This document shows positions 17,981 to 27,208 of a stretch of 64,000 bases of DNA, one piece after another (the first letter of the stretch is position 1; the number at the start of each line of letters is the position of its first letter). The notes beneath the pieces are model-generated. The model worked only from the letters and a program-made list of their open reading frames with translations. It searched no databases and was not told where the DNA came from. The DNA is from Thiomicrorhabdus sp. (GTDB lineage Bacteria; Pseudomonadota; Gammaproteobacteria; Thiomicrospirales; Thiomicrospiraceae), in the NCBI RefSeq assembly GCF_963662555.1, contig NZ_OY759719.1, forward strand, positions 950,985 to 1,014,984, written 5' to 3'. Position numbers and translations under genes: made by a program.

Positions 17981-19762
17981 ATGGCTGAGCAAAGTGGTTC
18001 TATCCCACGTTCATTTATCGAGTCTTTATTGGCTCGAGCCGATGTTGTGCAAGTCATAAACCAACGTGTACCTCTTAAGAAAGCAGGTTCTTCCTATAAG
18101 GCCTGTTGTCCTTTTCACGATGAAAAAAGTCCATCGTTTAATGTTAGCCCTAGCAAACAGTTTTATCACTGTTTTGGTTGTGGTGCGAGTGGAGACGCTC
18201 TCAAATTTCTTATGGAATATGACGGCCTTTCTTTTGTTGAAGCTGTTGAATCTTTAGCTGCTCAATATGGCATGCAAGTCCCACGTGAACAGCAAACTCC
18301 AGCACAACAAAAAGCCCAACAAATTAAACAGCAAAAACAGCGTGACCTATATGATGTTATGCATCTTGCTGCTAAATTCTATCGCCATCAACTTCGTGAT
18401 CACCCTCAATCAGCAGAAGCAAAAAACTATTTAAAACAACGTGGTTTAAGTGCTGAAATTGCCAAAGAATTTGTGATTGGTTTTGCACCACCAGGGTGGG
18501 ATAGTCTTGTTTCTGGTTTAAAGGCTGATGCTACTTTGCAAAAACAGCTGGTCGAAGTTGGTTTGTTGGTAGAAAAAGATGATAAGAAAAGTTATGACCG
18601 TTTTCGTCATAGGATTATGTTTCCCATTCGCGATGGTCGTGGCCGAGTGATTGCATTTGGGGGGCGAGTATTGGGTGATGATCAACCCAAATACCTAAAT
18701 TCTCCAGAGACACCGATCTTTCACAAAAGTTATACTCTATACGGTTTGTTTGAGATGCGTCAGTCTCGACAGAGCTTTGATAATATCTTGGTGGTTGAGG
18801 GCTATATGGATGTGGTTGCTCTTGCCCAGTTTGGCATACGTAATGCTGTTGCCACTTTGGGAACAGCAACCACTGTTGAACATTTAGATTTGCTGTTTAG
18901 ACAAGTGAATGAAGTGGTGTTTTGTTTTGATGGCGATTCCGCTGGTCTTAAAGCGGCATGGAAAGCATTGGAACTTGCTTTGCCGATGATGGAAAAAGAG
19001 CGATCTGTTAAGTTTTTGTTTTTACCCGATGGTGAAGATCCAGATTCCATGGTAAGAAAAGATGGGTTAGAAGGTTTTAATCAACGAGTGTCTAATGCGT
19101 TGTCATTATCTGAATTTTTAATGCAAGGTTTGCAGGGTAAGTTGTCTTTTCCTGTAAATAGTATTGAAGGCCGTCAGCAGTTGGTTTCAATGGCAGAACC
19201 TTATGTGCAATCTGCACATGGTTTATATCAGTTTTTATTAGCGGAAGGCATTGCTAATTTGGTGGATCTACCGACTTGGCGTGTTGAAAAACAGATGAAT
19301 GTTAAATCAGGTTTTGCAGGGTTTAAAAATGAAAATACCAGGCCTGGTAAAAATAAAACGGATGAACAAAGTCTATCTACGATTGTCACTTTGCCCTTAA
19401 AAATGCTGAGATTGCTCGTAAAACGACCTGCCTGGGCAGAGATTTTTGCAAAAGAGTTTGTACAAGACCTTGTAAAGTCAGGTGAACGTGACTATGTAGC
19501 TTTAGGTGGCTACATAAAAACCTTACAAGGCAATAATTTTGATACTAACATTGCTTGGAATAAGGTCAGTAGTGCGGGTTATGAACCTGAATTATCTTTG
19601 GTAAACAGTTCAGATATTCCAGATGACGAAGCTTTTATTCAGGCAGAGTTTGAGATATATGTTGTGGCTTTAGCAACCTACCTAGATGAAAAAAAGTTGG
19701 GGCAGTCGGGATGGAACCCTGATGAAATGCTAAAGCTACAAGCATTAGTTAAGAGTAAATAA
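17981..19762 (+). CDS. dnaG: DNA primase DnaG
   Basis: A 593-residue primase that makes RNA primers at the replication fork. It has an N-terminal zinc-binding domain (CCPFHDEKSPSF, then YHCFGCG), a central TOPRIM domain (VVEGYMDVVAL; FDGDSAG) and a C-terminal DnaB-interacting region. The ATG at 17981 is preferred, with AAGG 7 bp upstream; a GTG lies two codons earlier. A perfect ACCAGGCCTGGT palindrome at 19337-19348 falls in the linker before the C-terminal domain and encodes part of NTRPGK. Confidence 0.97.
   Translation: MAEQSGSIPRSFIESLLARADVVQVINQRVPLKKAGSSYKACCPFHDEKSPSFNVSPSKQFYHCFGCGASGDALKFLMEYDGLSFVEAVESLAAQYGMQVPREQQTPAQQKAQQIKQQKQRDLYDVMHLAAKFYRHQLRDHPQSAEAKNYLKQRGLSAEIAKEFVIGFAPPGWDSLVSGLKADATLQKQLVEVGLLVEKDDKKSYDRFRHRIMFPIRDGRGRVIAFGGRVLGDDQPKYLNSPETPIFHKSYTLYGLFEMRQSRQSFDNILVVEGYMDVVALAQFGIRNAVATLGTATTVEHLDLLFRQVNEVVFCFDGDSAGLKAAWKALELALPMMEKERSVKFLFLPDGEDPDSMVRKDGLEGFNQRVSNALSLSEFLMQGLQGKLSFPVNSIEGRQQLVSMAEPYVQSAHGLYQFLLAEGIANLVDLPTWRVEKQMNVKSGFAGFKNENTRPGKNKTDEQSLSTIVTLPLKMLRLLVKRPAWAEIFAKEFVQDLVKSGERDYVALGGYIKTLQGNNFDTNIAWNKVSSAGYEPELSLVNSSDIPDDEAFIQAEFEIYVVALATYLDEKKLGQSGWNPDEMLKLQALVKSK
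19337..19348. repeat. ACCAGGCCTGGT palindrome inside dnaG
   Basis: A perfect copy followed by TAA, placed out of frame for a stop. It lies in the poorly conserved linker of DnaG, where an insertion would be tolerated. Confidence 0.8.
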
Positions 19763-19857
19763 ATCGGTTTAATTATCGTAAATTTAACAGGTTGCTATAA
19801 AAAGCTAAACCGCTAATTTTAAAAGAAGAATTTTACCCATAGTGAGCAGAAATTTAG

Positions 19858-19863
19858 TATAAT
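19858..19863 (+). promoter_or_regulatory. Possible -10 box of rpoD
   Basis: A perfect TATAAT lies 88 bp before the rpoD start. No good -35 box was found at the usual distance, so this is only a candidate. Confidence 0.4.
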
Positions 19864-19951
19864 TACGGGTTCTGTTTTTTCTGTCTGTAAAGCATTAAGC
19901 AGATAGATTTTTTAAAAAAATGAATTATAGAAACATTATTTGAGGCAAAGC

Positions 19952-21736
19952 ATGACAAAAGTCGAAAGAAAGCAGCAGTTAATAGATTTGATTGAGCGAG
20001 CGAAGGAGTTAGGCTACCTTACGTTTGCTGATGTTAATGATGTTTTGCCAGACGATATTGAAGAAGATCAGTTAGGCCAAGTTTTAACGATTATTAAAGA
20101 TTTTGGTATCAAGTTATTTGATTCACCGCCAGATGAAGATGAATTGCTAACACAAGAAGGTGGTGCTTTTGATGACGCAGCTGCAGAAGCTGCATTAACA
20201 GCACTTGCTGAGGTTGATGGTGAGTTTGGTCGTACAACTGATCCAGTACGTATGTACATGCGTGAAATGGGATCAGTTGAGCTGTTAACTCGTCATGGTG
20301 AGATTGACATTGCTAAACGTATCGAGTGGGGAATCCGCGATATGTTGGATGCACTTGCTAAGTACCCAAATTTTTCAGTTTCTATTCTAGACACATTTTC
20401 TAAAATGGATGCTGGTGAAGGAAAAATTGCTGATGTTGTGCAAGGTTTTATTCGCCCAGAAGATTTAATTGATGTTCCTGTAGAAGAATTATCTCCAGAC
20501 AGTGATAACAATGAGCCTAAAGAAGACGGTATTAACCAAGAAGAGTTAGAAGCCTTTTTGGCCAAGCTTGAAAAACTAAGTGCGGCGGCTTTAGAAGCAG
20601 AAGCTAAATATGGTTCTGAAGATGCTAAAGCGGTTAAAAAGCGTCATGAAGTAGTCGAACATTTGCGTGGTGTTAAAATTACACCAATTTTCTCAAATAG
20701 AATGATTAAAAGCATCAAAGAGAAAATTAAAGCAATTCGTGAACAAGAAAAAGTCATTGTCGATATCGTATTGCGTAAGATTAAAGTGCCTCGTGCGGCA
20801 TTTTTAGAAATTTTTATTGGCTCTGAAACCAGTCCTGAATTAGTTGATTCACTGATTGCCAAGGCACCAACTAAAGCTGCTGAATTAGAAGAAGCACGTT
20901 CAGAAATTACTCGTGCTCAAAAACGTTTAGCGATGATTCAAAAATCTGAAAAAATGCCAATTTCGTTATACAAAGGCATTTATAAAGACCTAAGTAAAGC
21001 TGAAAACAATGCCCGCATTGCTAAGCGTGAAATGATTGAAGCAAACTTACGTCTTGTAATCTCTATTGCTAAGAAATATACCAACCGTGGTTTACAGTTC
21101 CTAGACTTAATTCAGGAAGGTAATATCGGTCTAATGAAAGCGGTTGATAAGTTTGAATACCGTCGTGGTTACAAGTTCTCAACTTACGCTACTTGGTGGA
21201 TTCGTCAGGCTATTACACGTTCAATTGCAGACCAAGCTCGTACAATCCGTATTCCGGTGCATATGATTGAAACGATTAACAAATTAAATCGTATTCAGCG
21301 TCAGTTACTTCAAAAAATGGGGCGTGAACCTACTCCAGAAGAGTTGGCTGAAGAGATGGAAATGCCAGAAGATAAGATTCGTAAAGTAATGAAAATTGCT
21401 AAAGAACCAATTTCTATGGAAACTCCAATTGGAGATGATGAAGATTCATCATTAGGTGATTTCATTGAAGATTCAAATATCTTATCACCGCAAGATGCAG
21501 CTGACTCAGAAGGTATGAGTGAAACAGTTCGTGAAATGCTTAGTACTCTGACTCCACGTGAAGCAAAAGTACTGCGTATGCGTTTTGGTTTAAGTATGAA
21601 TACAGATCACACGCTTGAAGAGGTTGGTAAGCAGTTTGATGTTACACGTGAGCGTATTCGTCAGATTGAAGCAAAAGCATTACGTAAGTTGCGTCATCCG
21701 AGTCGTGCTGAGCGTTTAAAGAGTTTCTTAGATTAA
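19952..21736 (+). CDS. rpoD: RNA polymerase sigma-70 factor RpoD
   Basis: A 594-residue primary sigma factor. Region 1.1 is at the N-terminus, then region 1.2 ([16 protein letters not shown]), the non-conserved insert, region 2 ([20 protein letters not shown], which reads the -10 box), region 3 and region 4 ([18 protein letters not shown], which reads the -35 box). The ATG at 19952 is chosen because GAGG lies 7 bp upstream; an in-frame TTG four codons earlier has no such site. It is followed by a strong terminator and a tRNA gene. Confidence 0.97.
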   Translation: MTKVERKQQLIDLIERAKELGYLTFADVNDVLPDDIEEDQLGQVLTIIKDFGIKLFDSPPDEDELLTQEGGAFDDAAAEAALTALAEVDGEFGRTTDPVRMYMREMGSVELLTRHGEIDIAKRIEWGIRDMLDALAKYPNFSVSILDTFSKMDAGEGKIADVVQGFIRPEDLIDVPVEELSPDSDNNEPKEDGINQEELEAFLAKLEKLSAAALEAEAKYGSEDAKAVKKRHEVVEHLRGVKITPIFSNRMIKSIKEKIKAIREQEKVIVDIVLRKIKVPRAAFLEIFIGSETSPELVDSLIAKAPTKAAELEEARSEITRAQKRLAMIQKSEKMPISLYKGIYKDLSKAENNARIAKREMIEANLRLVISIAKKYTNRGLQFLDLIQEGNIGLMKAVDKFEYRRGYKFSTYATWWIRQAITRSIADQARTIRIPVHMIETINKLNRIQRQLLQKMGREPTPEELAEEMEMPEDKIRKVMKIAKEPISMETPIGDDEDSSLGDFIEDSNILSPQDAADSEGMSETVREMLSTLTPREAKVLRMRFGLSMNTDHTLEEVGKQFDVTRERIRQIEAKALRKLRHPSRAERLKSFLD

Positions 21737-21755
21737 TATCTAGCTATTCTTTAAT

Positions 21756-21796
21756 AAAAAAGGCCACGTTTTCTTAATTGAGAGCGTGGCCTTTTT
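21756..21796 (+). terminator. Intrinsic terminator after rpoD
   Basis: A perfect stem (21756-21768 with 21785-21796, core GGCCACG/CGTGGCC) ending in a T run, 20 bp after the stop codon. Confidence 0.88.
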
Positions 21797-21872
21797 ACTT
21801 TATGCTGAGTAATGTTGAAATATTGATAGAAACAATTCACAAAGTGTTTTCTAGTCGCTATAATAACGCCAC

Positions 21873-21898
21873 TTAATTTACCAGGCCTGGTAAATTAA
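21873..21898. repeat. Extended 26-bp palindrome centred on ACCAGGCCTGGT
   Basis: The 12-bp core (21880-21891) is extended by seven complementary A/T bases on each side, the longest version in the window. It lies 13 bp before the tRNA gene, between it and the rpoD terminator. Confidence 0.82.
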
Positions 21899-21911
21899 AA
21901 AATCCCCTAAA

Positions 21912-21988
21912 GGGCCCTTAGCTCAGTTGGTTAGAGCATCCGACTCATAATCGGCAGGTCCCCAGTTCAAGTCTGGGAGGGCCCACCA
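21912..21988 (+). tRNA. tRNA-Ile2 (anticodon CAT, lysidine-modified)
   Basis: A 77-nt cloverleaf. The acceptor stem GGGCCCT pairs with AGGGCCC, the anticodon loop is CTCATAA, the T arm contains GTTCAAGTC, and CCA is encoded. CAT anticodons occur in initiator Met, elongator Met and Ile2. C4-G69 and C5-G68 in the acceptor stem are known TilS determinants and point to Ile2, and the E. coli Ile2 gene ileX also lies near rpoD. Elongator Met is the alternative. Confidence 0.88.
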
Positions 21989-22078
21989 TCTTTAGTTTTT
22001 TCTTTGTAAATTACGTCCAATCAAAATTACGAACACAGGATTTTAATAGTCGTTTTTTATCTGCAGAAGAGAAGATGT

Positions 22079-22789
22079 TTAAAACCAGAATCTTAAACCC
22101 GCAACCACGCTTGCTTCAGAAGTTTGTCCTCCTTCATTTTTTGCATAGTCTGCAGTAGTACCATAGAGCTGATTAAATTTAATTCCAATATAGGGTGCAA
22201 ACTTTCTGTTGAACTCATACCGCAATCTAATTGATAAATCTGTGCTGGATAGTCCAGAACCAATCGCCATTTTAGAGTCATCTGAAGTGTAAGCTTTTAT
22301 GGCAATACTTGGTGTTAGAATGAGTCTTTGAGTAAATAAGGCTTCATACTCGGTACTCAATCTTAGCCCAATATTCTTATCGTTGAGTAGTAAATCAGCG
22401 TTAGTTTCAAAGAAATAGGGGGCTAACCCTTGAAGCCCAATGATACCCCAAGATTGATTATGCTCTGGTTTTGTATCAAAGCCTAAGCCTGCTTGAATAT
22501 CCCAGTATTTATCGACTGGATGACTATAAAGTAATTGGTTTTCAGATTCTGTTTTGCCGTTGACTGTTTCACCTTCACTTTTTAAATACAGTTTATGCCA
22601 ATCTTTACCAATCCAGGCCGTTGCATCCCATGAAGTAGGTGTGTTGGCTTGTGAGCTAATTTCAAATTTTTCTACCAATACTTTTGTAAGCAATGGATCT
22701 CGCACCCCGCCTGCATATACGTTAAGTGATGCAATAGTTAAGGTTGATAGTAGTGTCATTTTTTGGACTTTGTTCAATATTACTTTCAT
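22079..22789 (-). CDS. copB: Copper resistance outer-membrane protein CopB
   Basis: A 236-residue outer-membrane barrel of the CopB/PcoB family, with a signal peptide ending near AYA (VYAGGVRDPLL). It lacks the long Met-rich N-terminal extension of some CopB proteins. The end, VAGLRFWF, is a typical barrel terminus. It is the last gene of the copper operon, 28 bp after copA, with AGGAGAA ahead of the ATG. It likely works with CopA in periplasmic copper tolerance. Confidence 0.92.
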   Translation of the reverse strand: MKVILNKVQKMTLLSTLTIASLNVYAGGVRDPLLTKVLVEKFEISSQANTPTSWDATAWIGKDWHKLYLKSEGETVNGKTESENQLLYSHPVDKYWDIQAGLGFDTKPEHNQSWGIIGLQGLAPYFFETNADLLLNDKNIGLRLSTEYEALFTQRLILTPSIAIKAYTSDDSKMAIGSGLSSTDLSIRLRYEFNRKFAPYIGIKFNQLYGTTADYAKNEGGQTSEASVVAGLRFWF

Positions 22790-22817
22790 GTAAATTCTCC
22801 TAGAATACTTAACTTTA

Positions 22818-24809
22818 TTAACGTACTTGCACGCGTCTATACATGCCCATCATGTGGTACAGCATGTGACAGTGGAATGCCCAGTCACCTTTAGCATCCA
22901 TAGTGACGCGGTAACTTATTTTTGAGCCTGGTTGTACAATAATGGTGTGTTTTCTAGGTATGTGGTTTTCATCTCCATTTTCTAAATCACTCCATAAACC
23001 ATGCAAATGCATTGGGTGATTCATCATTGTGTCGTTTATAAAGGTAATGCGAATTCGCTCACCATATTTAAATTTTAAAGGTGGTGCTTCATCAAAAGGT
23101 ATTCCATCGATTGACCACATATAACGTTCCATATTACCTGTGAGGTGTAATATAAGTTCTTTAGTCGGTTTAGGCTCGTTGCGAGTAGGGTATAGGTTTT
23201 TTAAGTCCGCATAGGTTAGTACTTTTCTACCATTGTTTCTTAAGCCAACACCTGGATCATCTAATTGATAGCTAGCTCCCATAGATCGCATATCTATTTG
23301 GGGGCCATCTTTTCTGGGAACTTGTATTTGTGGCAGTTTGGGATTCATGTCCATTGGAATAACCATGTTATCCATTTCCATGTTCATTTGAGGGTTGTTA
23401 TATGATGAGTGCATACCCTTCATGTCAGACATATCATGAGAAGAATGGTCCATATTCATACCCTTCATGCCCGACATGTCGTGAGGTGAATGGCTCATCT
23501 CCATTCCACCCATATCTTTCATACCAGACATATCGTGAGATGAATGGCTCATATTCATATTACTCATATCCTCCATGCCTTTCATATCAGACATGTTATG
23601 ACTCATTCCCATGTCTTTCATGGTGAGGATTGGTTTAGGATCCATTTTTGGCGTTTCTGCAATTTGATTAGGATCTGAAGTGATTGAGCCAATGGCATAT
23701 CCAGAACGATCGATGGCTTGTGCAAAAATAGCATAAGGTTGCTTTTGTGTATCTGGTTCTATAATCACGTCATAGACTTCTGCAACTCCCATCCGAAACT
23801 CATCAACCTCTATAGGTTGAATTAAGTTGCCATCAGCGGCGACTATCTTGATTTTTAAACCTGGAATTCTGATATCAAAAAAAGTCATTGCTGAGCTATT
23901 AATAAAGCGTAATCTCACTTTTTTCCCTGATTCAACGACCGTTCTCCAGTGGGCGTTAGGAGATAATCCATTCATTAAATAAGTGTACGTTGCACCTGTA
24001 ACATCTGAAATATCACGATCAGACATGCGCATTTCATTCCACATCTTTCTATTATTCCAGGCCTTAAAAAATCCGTTTTGTTTGACTTCATCCCAAAAGT
24101 CGCCAACGGTTCTTTCACTAAAGTTGTAATAACTTCCCATCTTTTTAAGGTTGGCATAGATCGTCTCTGGTGCAGTATCAGACCAATCAGAAAGTTGAAT
24201 AACAAAGTCATAGTCGGAATCTATGGGTTGTGGGTCTTTGGGTAAGATAACTATAGAACCGTAAACTCCAGATTGTTCTTGGTAACCTGTATGACTGTGA
24301 TACCAGTAGGTTCCATTCTGTTGAACTTTAAATTGATAGGTAAAGGTTTCACCTGGTTTGATACCGTCAAAACTAAAACCAGGTACGCCATCCATTTCTG
24401 TTGGCAAAATAATGCCATGCCAGTGAAGAGAAGTAGATACTGTAAGTTCATTTTTGACGTGAATGGTAACTGTATCACCTTCCTGCCAGACTAATGTTGG
24501 AGCTGGTAGTGAATTATTAACAACCTTAGCTATGCTCGGTTTTCCAGTAATGTTGACTCGTTTTTCGCCTATTGTTAAGTTGAATTCAGAGCCTATTAAA
24601 ACGGGATGTTTAGGTTTTTTATTGGTGGTCTTAATTGCAGAAAATTCGCCATTAGCAAAAGCAGAAGGAATATGCGTAGCTACTGCTGAAGCGATAGATG
24701 ATAAGGCAATGCCGCGAACAAATTGACGGCGATTTATAGGACTGTTTACAGACTCATGTATAGAGTCTTTTATAGAATTTTGCTTATTGGGATACACTGG
24801 ATTTTTCAT
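22818..24809 (-). CDS. copA: Copper resistance multicopper oxidase CopA (PcoA)
   Basis: A 663-residue periplasmic oxidase with a Tat signal (NRRQFVRGIALSS). Cupredoxin domains carry the copper ligands: HWHG and WYHSH in the first, HPMHLHGLW and WAFHCHMLYHMMGMY at the C-terminus. About residues 395-475 form a Met/His-rich insert of five or so HDMSGMKGM-like units, typical of copper storage or binding in PcoA. It probably oxidises Cu(I) and holds copper in the periplasm. GGAG lies 6 bp before the ATG. Confidence 0.95.
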   Translation of the reverse strand: MKNPVYPNKQNSIKDSIHESVNSPINRRQFVRGIALSSIASAVATHIPSAFANGEFSAIKTTNKKPKHPVLIGSEFNLTIGEKRVNITGKPSIAKVVNNSLPAPTLVWQEGDTVTIHVKNELTVSTSLHWHGIILPTEMDGVPGFSFDGIKPGETFTYQFKVQQNGTYWYHSHTGYQEQSGVYGSIVILPKDPQPIDSDYDFVIQLSDWSDTAPETIYANLKKMGSYYNFSERTVGDFWDEVKQNGFFKAWNNRKMWNEMRMSDRDISDVTGATYTYLMNGLSPNAHWRTVVESGKKVRLRFINSSAMTFFDIRIPGLKIKIVAADGNLIQPIEVDEFRMGVAEVYDVIIEPDTQKQPYAIFAQAIDRSGYAIGSITSDPNQIAETPKMDPKPILTMKDMGMSHNMSDMKGMEDMSNMNMSHSSHDMSGMKDMGGMEMSHSPHDMSGMKGMNMDHSSHDMSDMKGMHSSYNNPQMNMEMDNMVIPMDMNPKLPQIQVPRKDGPQIDMRSMGASYQLDDPGVGLRNNGRKVLTYADLKNLYPTRNEPKPTKELILHLTGNMERYMWSIDGIPFDEAPPLKFKYGERIRITFINDTMMNHPMHLHGLWSDLENGDENHIPRKHTIIVQPGSKISYRVTMDAKGDWAFHCHMLYHMMGMYRRVQVR

Positions 24810-24925
24810 CTCGAACTCCTAAAAAAATTAAAATCAAAATTATTTTTTGAGCGAAAGCACACAGATTCATTTCAATTTTTAAAATGAAGCTTTTAAATAG
24901 GTGGAGTGAGTGCTATTCGCTGGAG

Positions 24926-25318
24926 TTAAGCGAGAGGAGGAGGTGTTTCAGGCTGACTGTTTGAGTAAACAACTTGGATGTTTGTAGGGATATCAAAGTC
25001 AAATTTAGTTGATAGGTTATTTATTTCTAACGTTGAAGGATAAAAGTAATTGGTCACATGAAATGATTGACAAAAAAAGTTATGACAACTATCGCCTTTC
25101 ATCATTTTATCATCACAACAATCCATTAGAACCATATGATTGTGGGTCTTCATTGAAGATGATTGTTCAAAGGGGAGCACCTTTTCTTGTGACATAACTT
25201 GATGAACAATATGCATTTGAGCCATTTCTGCTTTATTAAATTCAGACATACCCATCCATGCAGACGCGGAAGTCGAAAATGTTTGTAACAAAAATATGAC
25301 TAAAGTAAATCTAACCAA
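24926..25318 (-). CDS. Small Cys/His/Met-rich exported protein, CopL-like
   Basis: A 130-residue protein with a signal peptide (cleavage near SASA, residue ~20). The mature part has likely metal ligands: HMVLMDCC, then DSCHNFFCQSFH, and several Met. The PPPLA tail resembles proline-rich ends of CopL/DUF2946-type proteins. It precedes copA by 116 bp on the same strand, as copL does in Xanthomonas. It starts at TTG with only a weak ribosome site, so the start is uncertain. A copper-binding or regulatory role is inferred. Confidence 0.68.
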   Translation of the reverse strand: MVRFTLVIFLLQTFSTSASAWMGMSEFNKAEMAQMHIVHQVMSQEKVLPFEQSSSMKTHNHMVLMDCCDDKMMKGDSCHNFFCQSFHVTNYFYPSTLEINNLSTKFDFDIPTNIQVVYSNSQPETPPPLA

Positions 25319-25508
25319 GTTCTTTAATATCCTGAAATCAATGCAAAATTATTAATATTTAATATTTTAAAGGTAGTTGTTAACAAAATTTTAGCGTGGT
25401 TTGTTTATACTCAGTCATTATAAACATAAAATAGCAAAATCTTAAAACTTCGGCTTATCTTAGTATGGTTGGATGCAAATATTTTACTAAGAGCAGTGTC
25501 GTAAAAGG

Positions 25509-26369
25509 TTAGTGGCTTCCTGTTGTTAAACCAATGGAATTTCCCCACTTATTTACGGCTGAATAGGCTGATTTTAAAGCGTTTTCTGGAAGCTGTAGCT
25601 GACTAAGACCCATGTCTCTATATTCTTTAAGTTCCTGGGTTATGTATTGGTCTTCAGAAGTGGAGCTGACAATAAAGTTGGCAACCATTATAAGAGCAAC
25701 TAGATGACGTACCTTTTGGTTGTTTTCAAGTTTATTGGCAAAATCAGTGTCATGGTGTAGCAGTATTGATTTATAGACATCGATATTAATATTCCATTTT
25801 TTGGCTATAAATGTGCCTACAAAAGCGTGACTTGTGTCATATTTTTCTAATTCAGAAGTGTAGCCTGAAATGGGGTTTGATAGCTGTGATTTGTATAAAT
25901 CTATGTAGGTATCTGGCTCTGCACGTGAGAAATATATGGCTCCTACATTTTGCATTAAACCTGCCATATAGGCTTCAGATCGTGAAACATCAAAAACCCA
26001 GTATGAGAGTTCAGCACAAGCTAAACCAACCTTTGAGCCATGTAAGAGTATGGCTTTTTCTGTTGGGGATTGGGCGATGATATTGGTAAGACTGCTAGAC
26101 AGAAATATATTGTAGATTTCATCAAGACCTAAAACATTTACTGCAGCTTTAGCATCTTTAATTTCTGTTTTTTCATTGGTGATATTTGTATTGACTAAGG
26201 TTAAAAAGTTACCCAGCAGTTCTGGATTGTGGCTAATTAGGTTAGCGATAGTGACGGTATTAGGGTATTTTTTATTTAACTCTTCTTTAAGTTTAATAAT
26301 CTCTTCAGGAATCGAGGGAACAAGCGATTTAGTATAAATTTGTGCGGCATTAGAGAGTTTGTCCTGCAT
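25509..26369 (-). CDS. HDOD domain protein
   Basis: A 286-residue cytoplasmic protein consisting almost wholly of an HDOD domain (a catalytically dead HD-fold relative). It has IPEEIIKLKEELNKK near the start, VLGLDEIYNIFLS in the middle and HHDTDFANK later. HDOD proteins usually act as adaptors in c-di-GMP, chemotaxis or stress signalling. It stands alone, 327 bp from the next gene on its strand. The specific role is unknown. Confidence 0.8.
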   Translation of the reverse strand: MQDKLSNAAQIYTKSLVPSIPEEIIKLKEELNKKYPNTVTIANLISHNPELLGNFLTLVNTNITNEKTEIKDAKAAVNVLGLDEIYNIFLSSSLTNIIAQSPTEKAILLHGSKVGLACAELSYWVFDVSRSEAYMAGLMQNVGAIYFSRAEPDTYIDLYKSQLSNPISGYTSELEKYDTSHAFVGTFIAKKWNINIDVYKSILLHHDTDFANKLENNQKVRHLVALIMVANFIVSSTSEDQYITQELKEYRDMGLSQLQLPENALKSAYSAVNKWGNSIGLTTGSH

Positions 26370-26696
26370 TCTAGCAAAAGTTCCTTATGCATTAGATTTA
26401 GAGTTAACCTGATTTTTTGTAACTATTTGAATCTATGATTAATTTAATTCTAAAAGTCTAATGGTTTAACCAAATTAATACCGTTGCTGTTATTTTTAAT
26501 CAAACAAAAGACAAATATTGTGCGATTTCAAATTGATAAGTTTAAAAACAATTGAAATAAATTTAAGCTTTGCCTAAAACCTAAACTGAAGATGTTTGAA
26601 AACATTCAGTCAAATAAAAAAATGATTAGCTTTAAAAAAATCGTTGAAAATCAAAAGCAATGAAGTTTTACAAAGAAATAGCTCCAAAGCTTCAAA
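26370..26696. other. Gap of 327 bp between HDOD and ArsR genes
   Basis: Very A/T-rich sequence without a convincing reading frame, hairpin terminator or repeat. It presumably holds the promoter of the HDOD gene on the minus strand, but no clear boxes could be assigned. Confidence 0.5.
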
Positions 26697-27026
26697 TTAC
26701 GAACTTTGCTTTTCAACAGGGCAGAAAGTTTCTTGCATCGCTTCCATAAGTAAAAGAATGTTATGGTCTCTTACTTTACAAAGGATTTTGCTCCCCTCTC
26801 TTCTTGAGGTAATAATCTCTTTTTCACGAAGGATGTCAATATGTTGAGAGATATTGCTCTGGGTAGTGCCGACTTGTTTAACAATGTCCATCACAGGAAG
26901 TTCTTGTTGGCCTATTACACATAGTATTTTTAGACGCAGTGGGTGTCCCATTGCTTTTAGTGCTTTGGATGCTTTGTTAATGTTGTCTTCTTTCATTTCA
27001 AAAAATGAACTATCTTGAGTTGTCAT
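26697..27026 (-). CDS. ArsR/SmtB-family transcriptional repressor
   Basis: A 109-residue winged-helix regulator. The DNA-reading region is MDIVKQVGTTQSNISQHIDI, preceded by MGHPLRLKILCVI. The usual CVC metal motif of arsenic and cadmium sensors is absent; cysteines occur at CVI, in LCKV and near the C-terminus (TFCPVEK), so a thiol or redox sensor is possible. It is divergent from the CtpA protease gene, and nested inverted repeats lie between the two. The ligand is unknown. Confidence 0.88.
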   Translation of the reverse strand: MTTQDSSFFEMKEDNINKASKALKAMGHPLRLKILCVIGQQELPVMDIVKQVGTTQSNISQHIDILREKEIITSRREGSKILCKVRDHNILLLMEAMQETFCPVEKQSS

Positions 27027-27062
27027 GTTGTTTTTCTTTTGTTTTTAGTATGTTAAATATAG

Positions 27063-27093
27063 GGGAATTACCTTGAATTCTATATGAATTCCC
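27063..27093. promoter_or_regulatory. Candidate ArsR operator, nested inverted repeats
   Basis: GAATTC-TATAT-GAATTC (27075-27091) sits within an outer pair GGGAATT (27063-27069) and AATTCCC (27087-27093). It lies 37 bp upstream of the arsR start in the divergent gap. ArsR-family sites are commonly ATTC/GAAT dyads, so autoregulation is likely. Confidence 0.5.
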
Positions 27094-27208
27094 TTCAATC
27101 TGTCACCTAAAGTTAATTTATAATGGACAAATTATTTTTGGGAACACCGTTTTAGTTGCATTGCAAATTGATAGTAGAATGGAAAAACAAATATTTATGG
27201 AGAGTAGT

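Noticed and set aside
23402-23626. Frame opposite the copA Met-rich insert
   Set aside because: Antisense shadow of the HDMSGM repeat, with no ribosome site.
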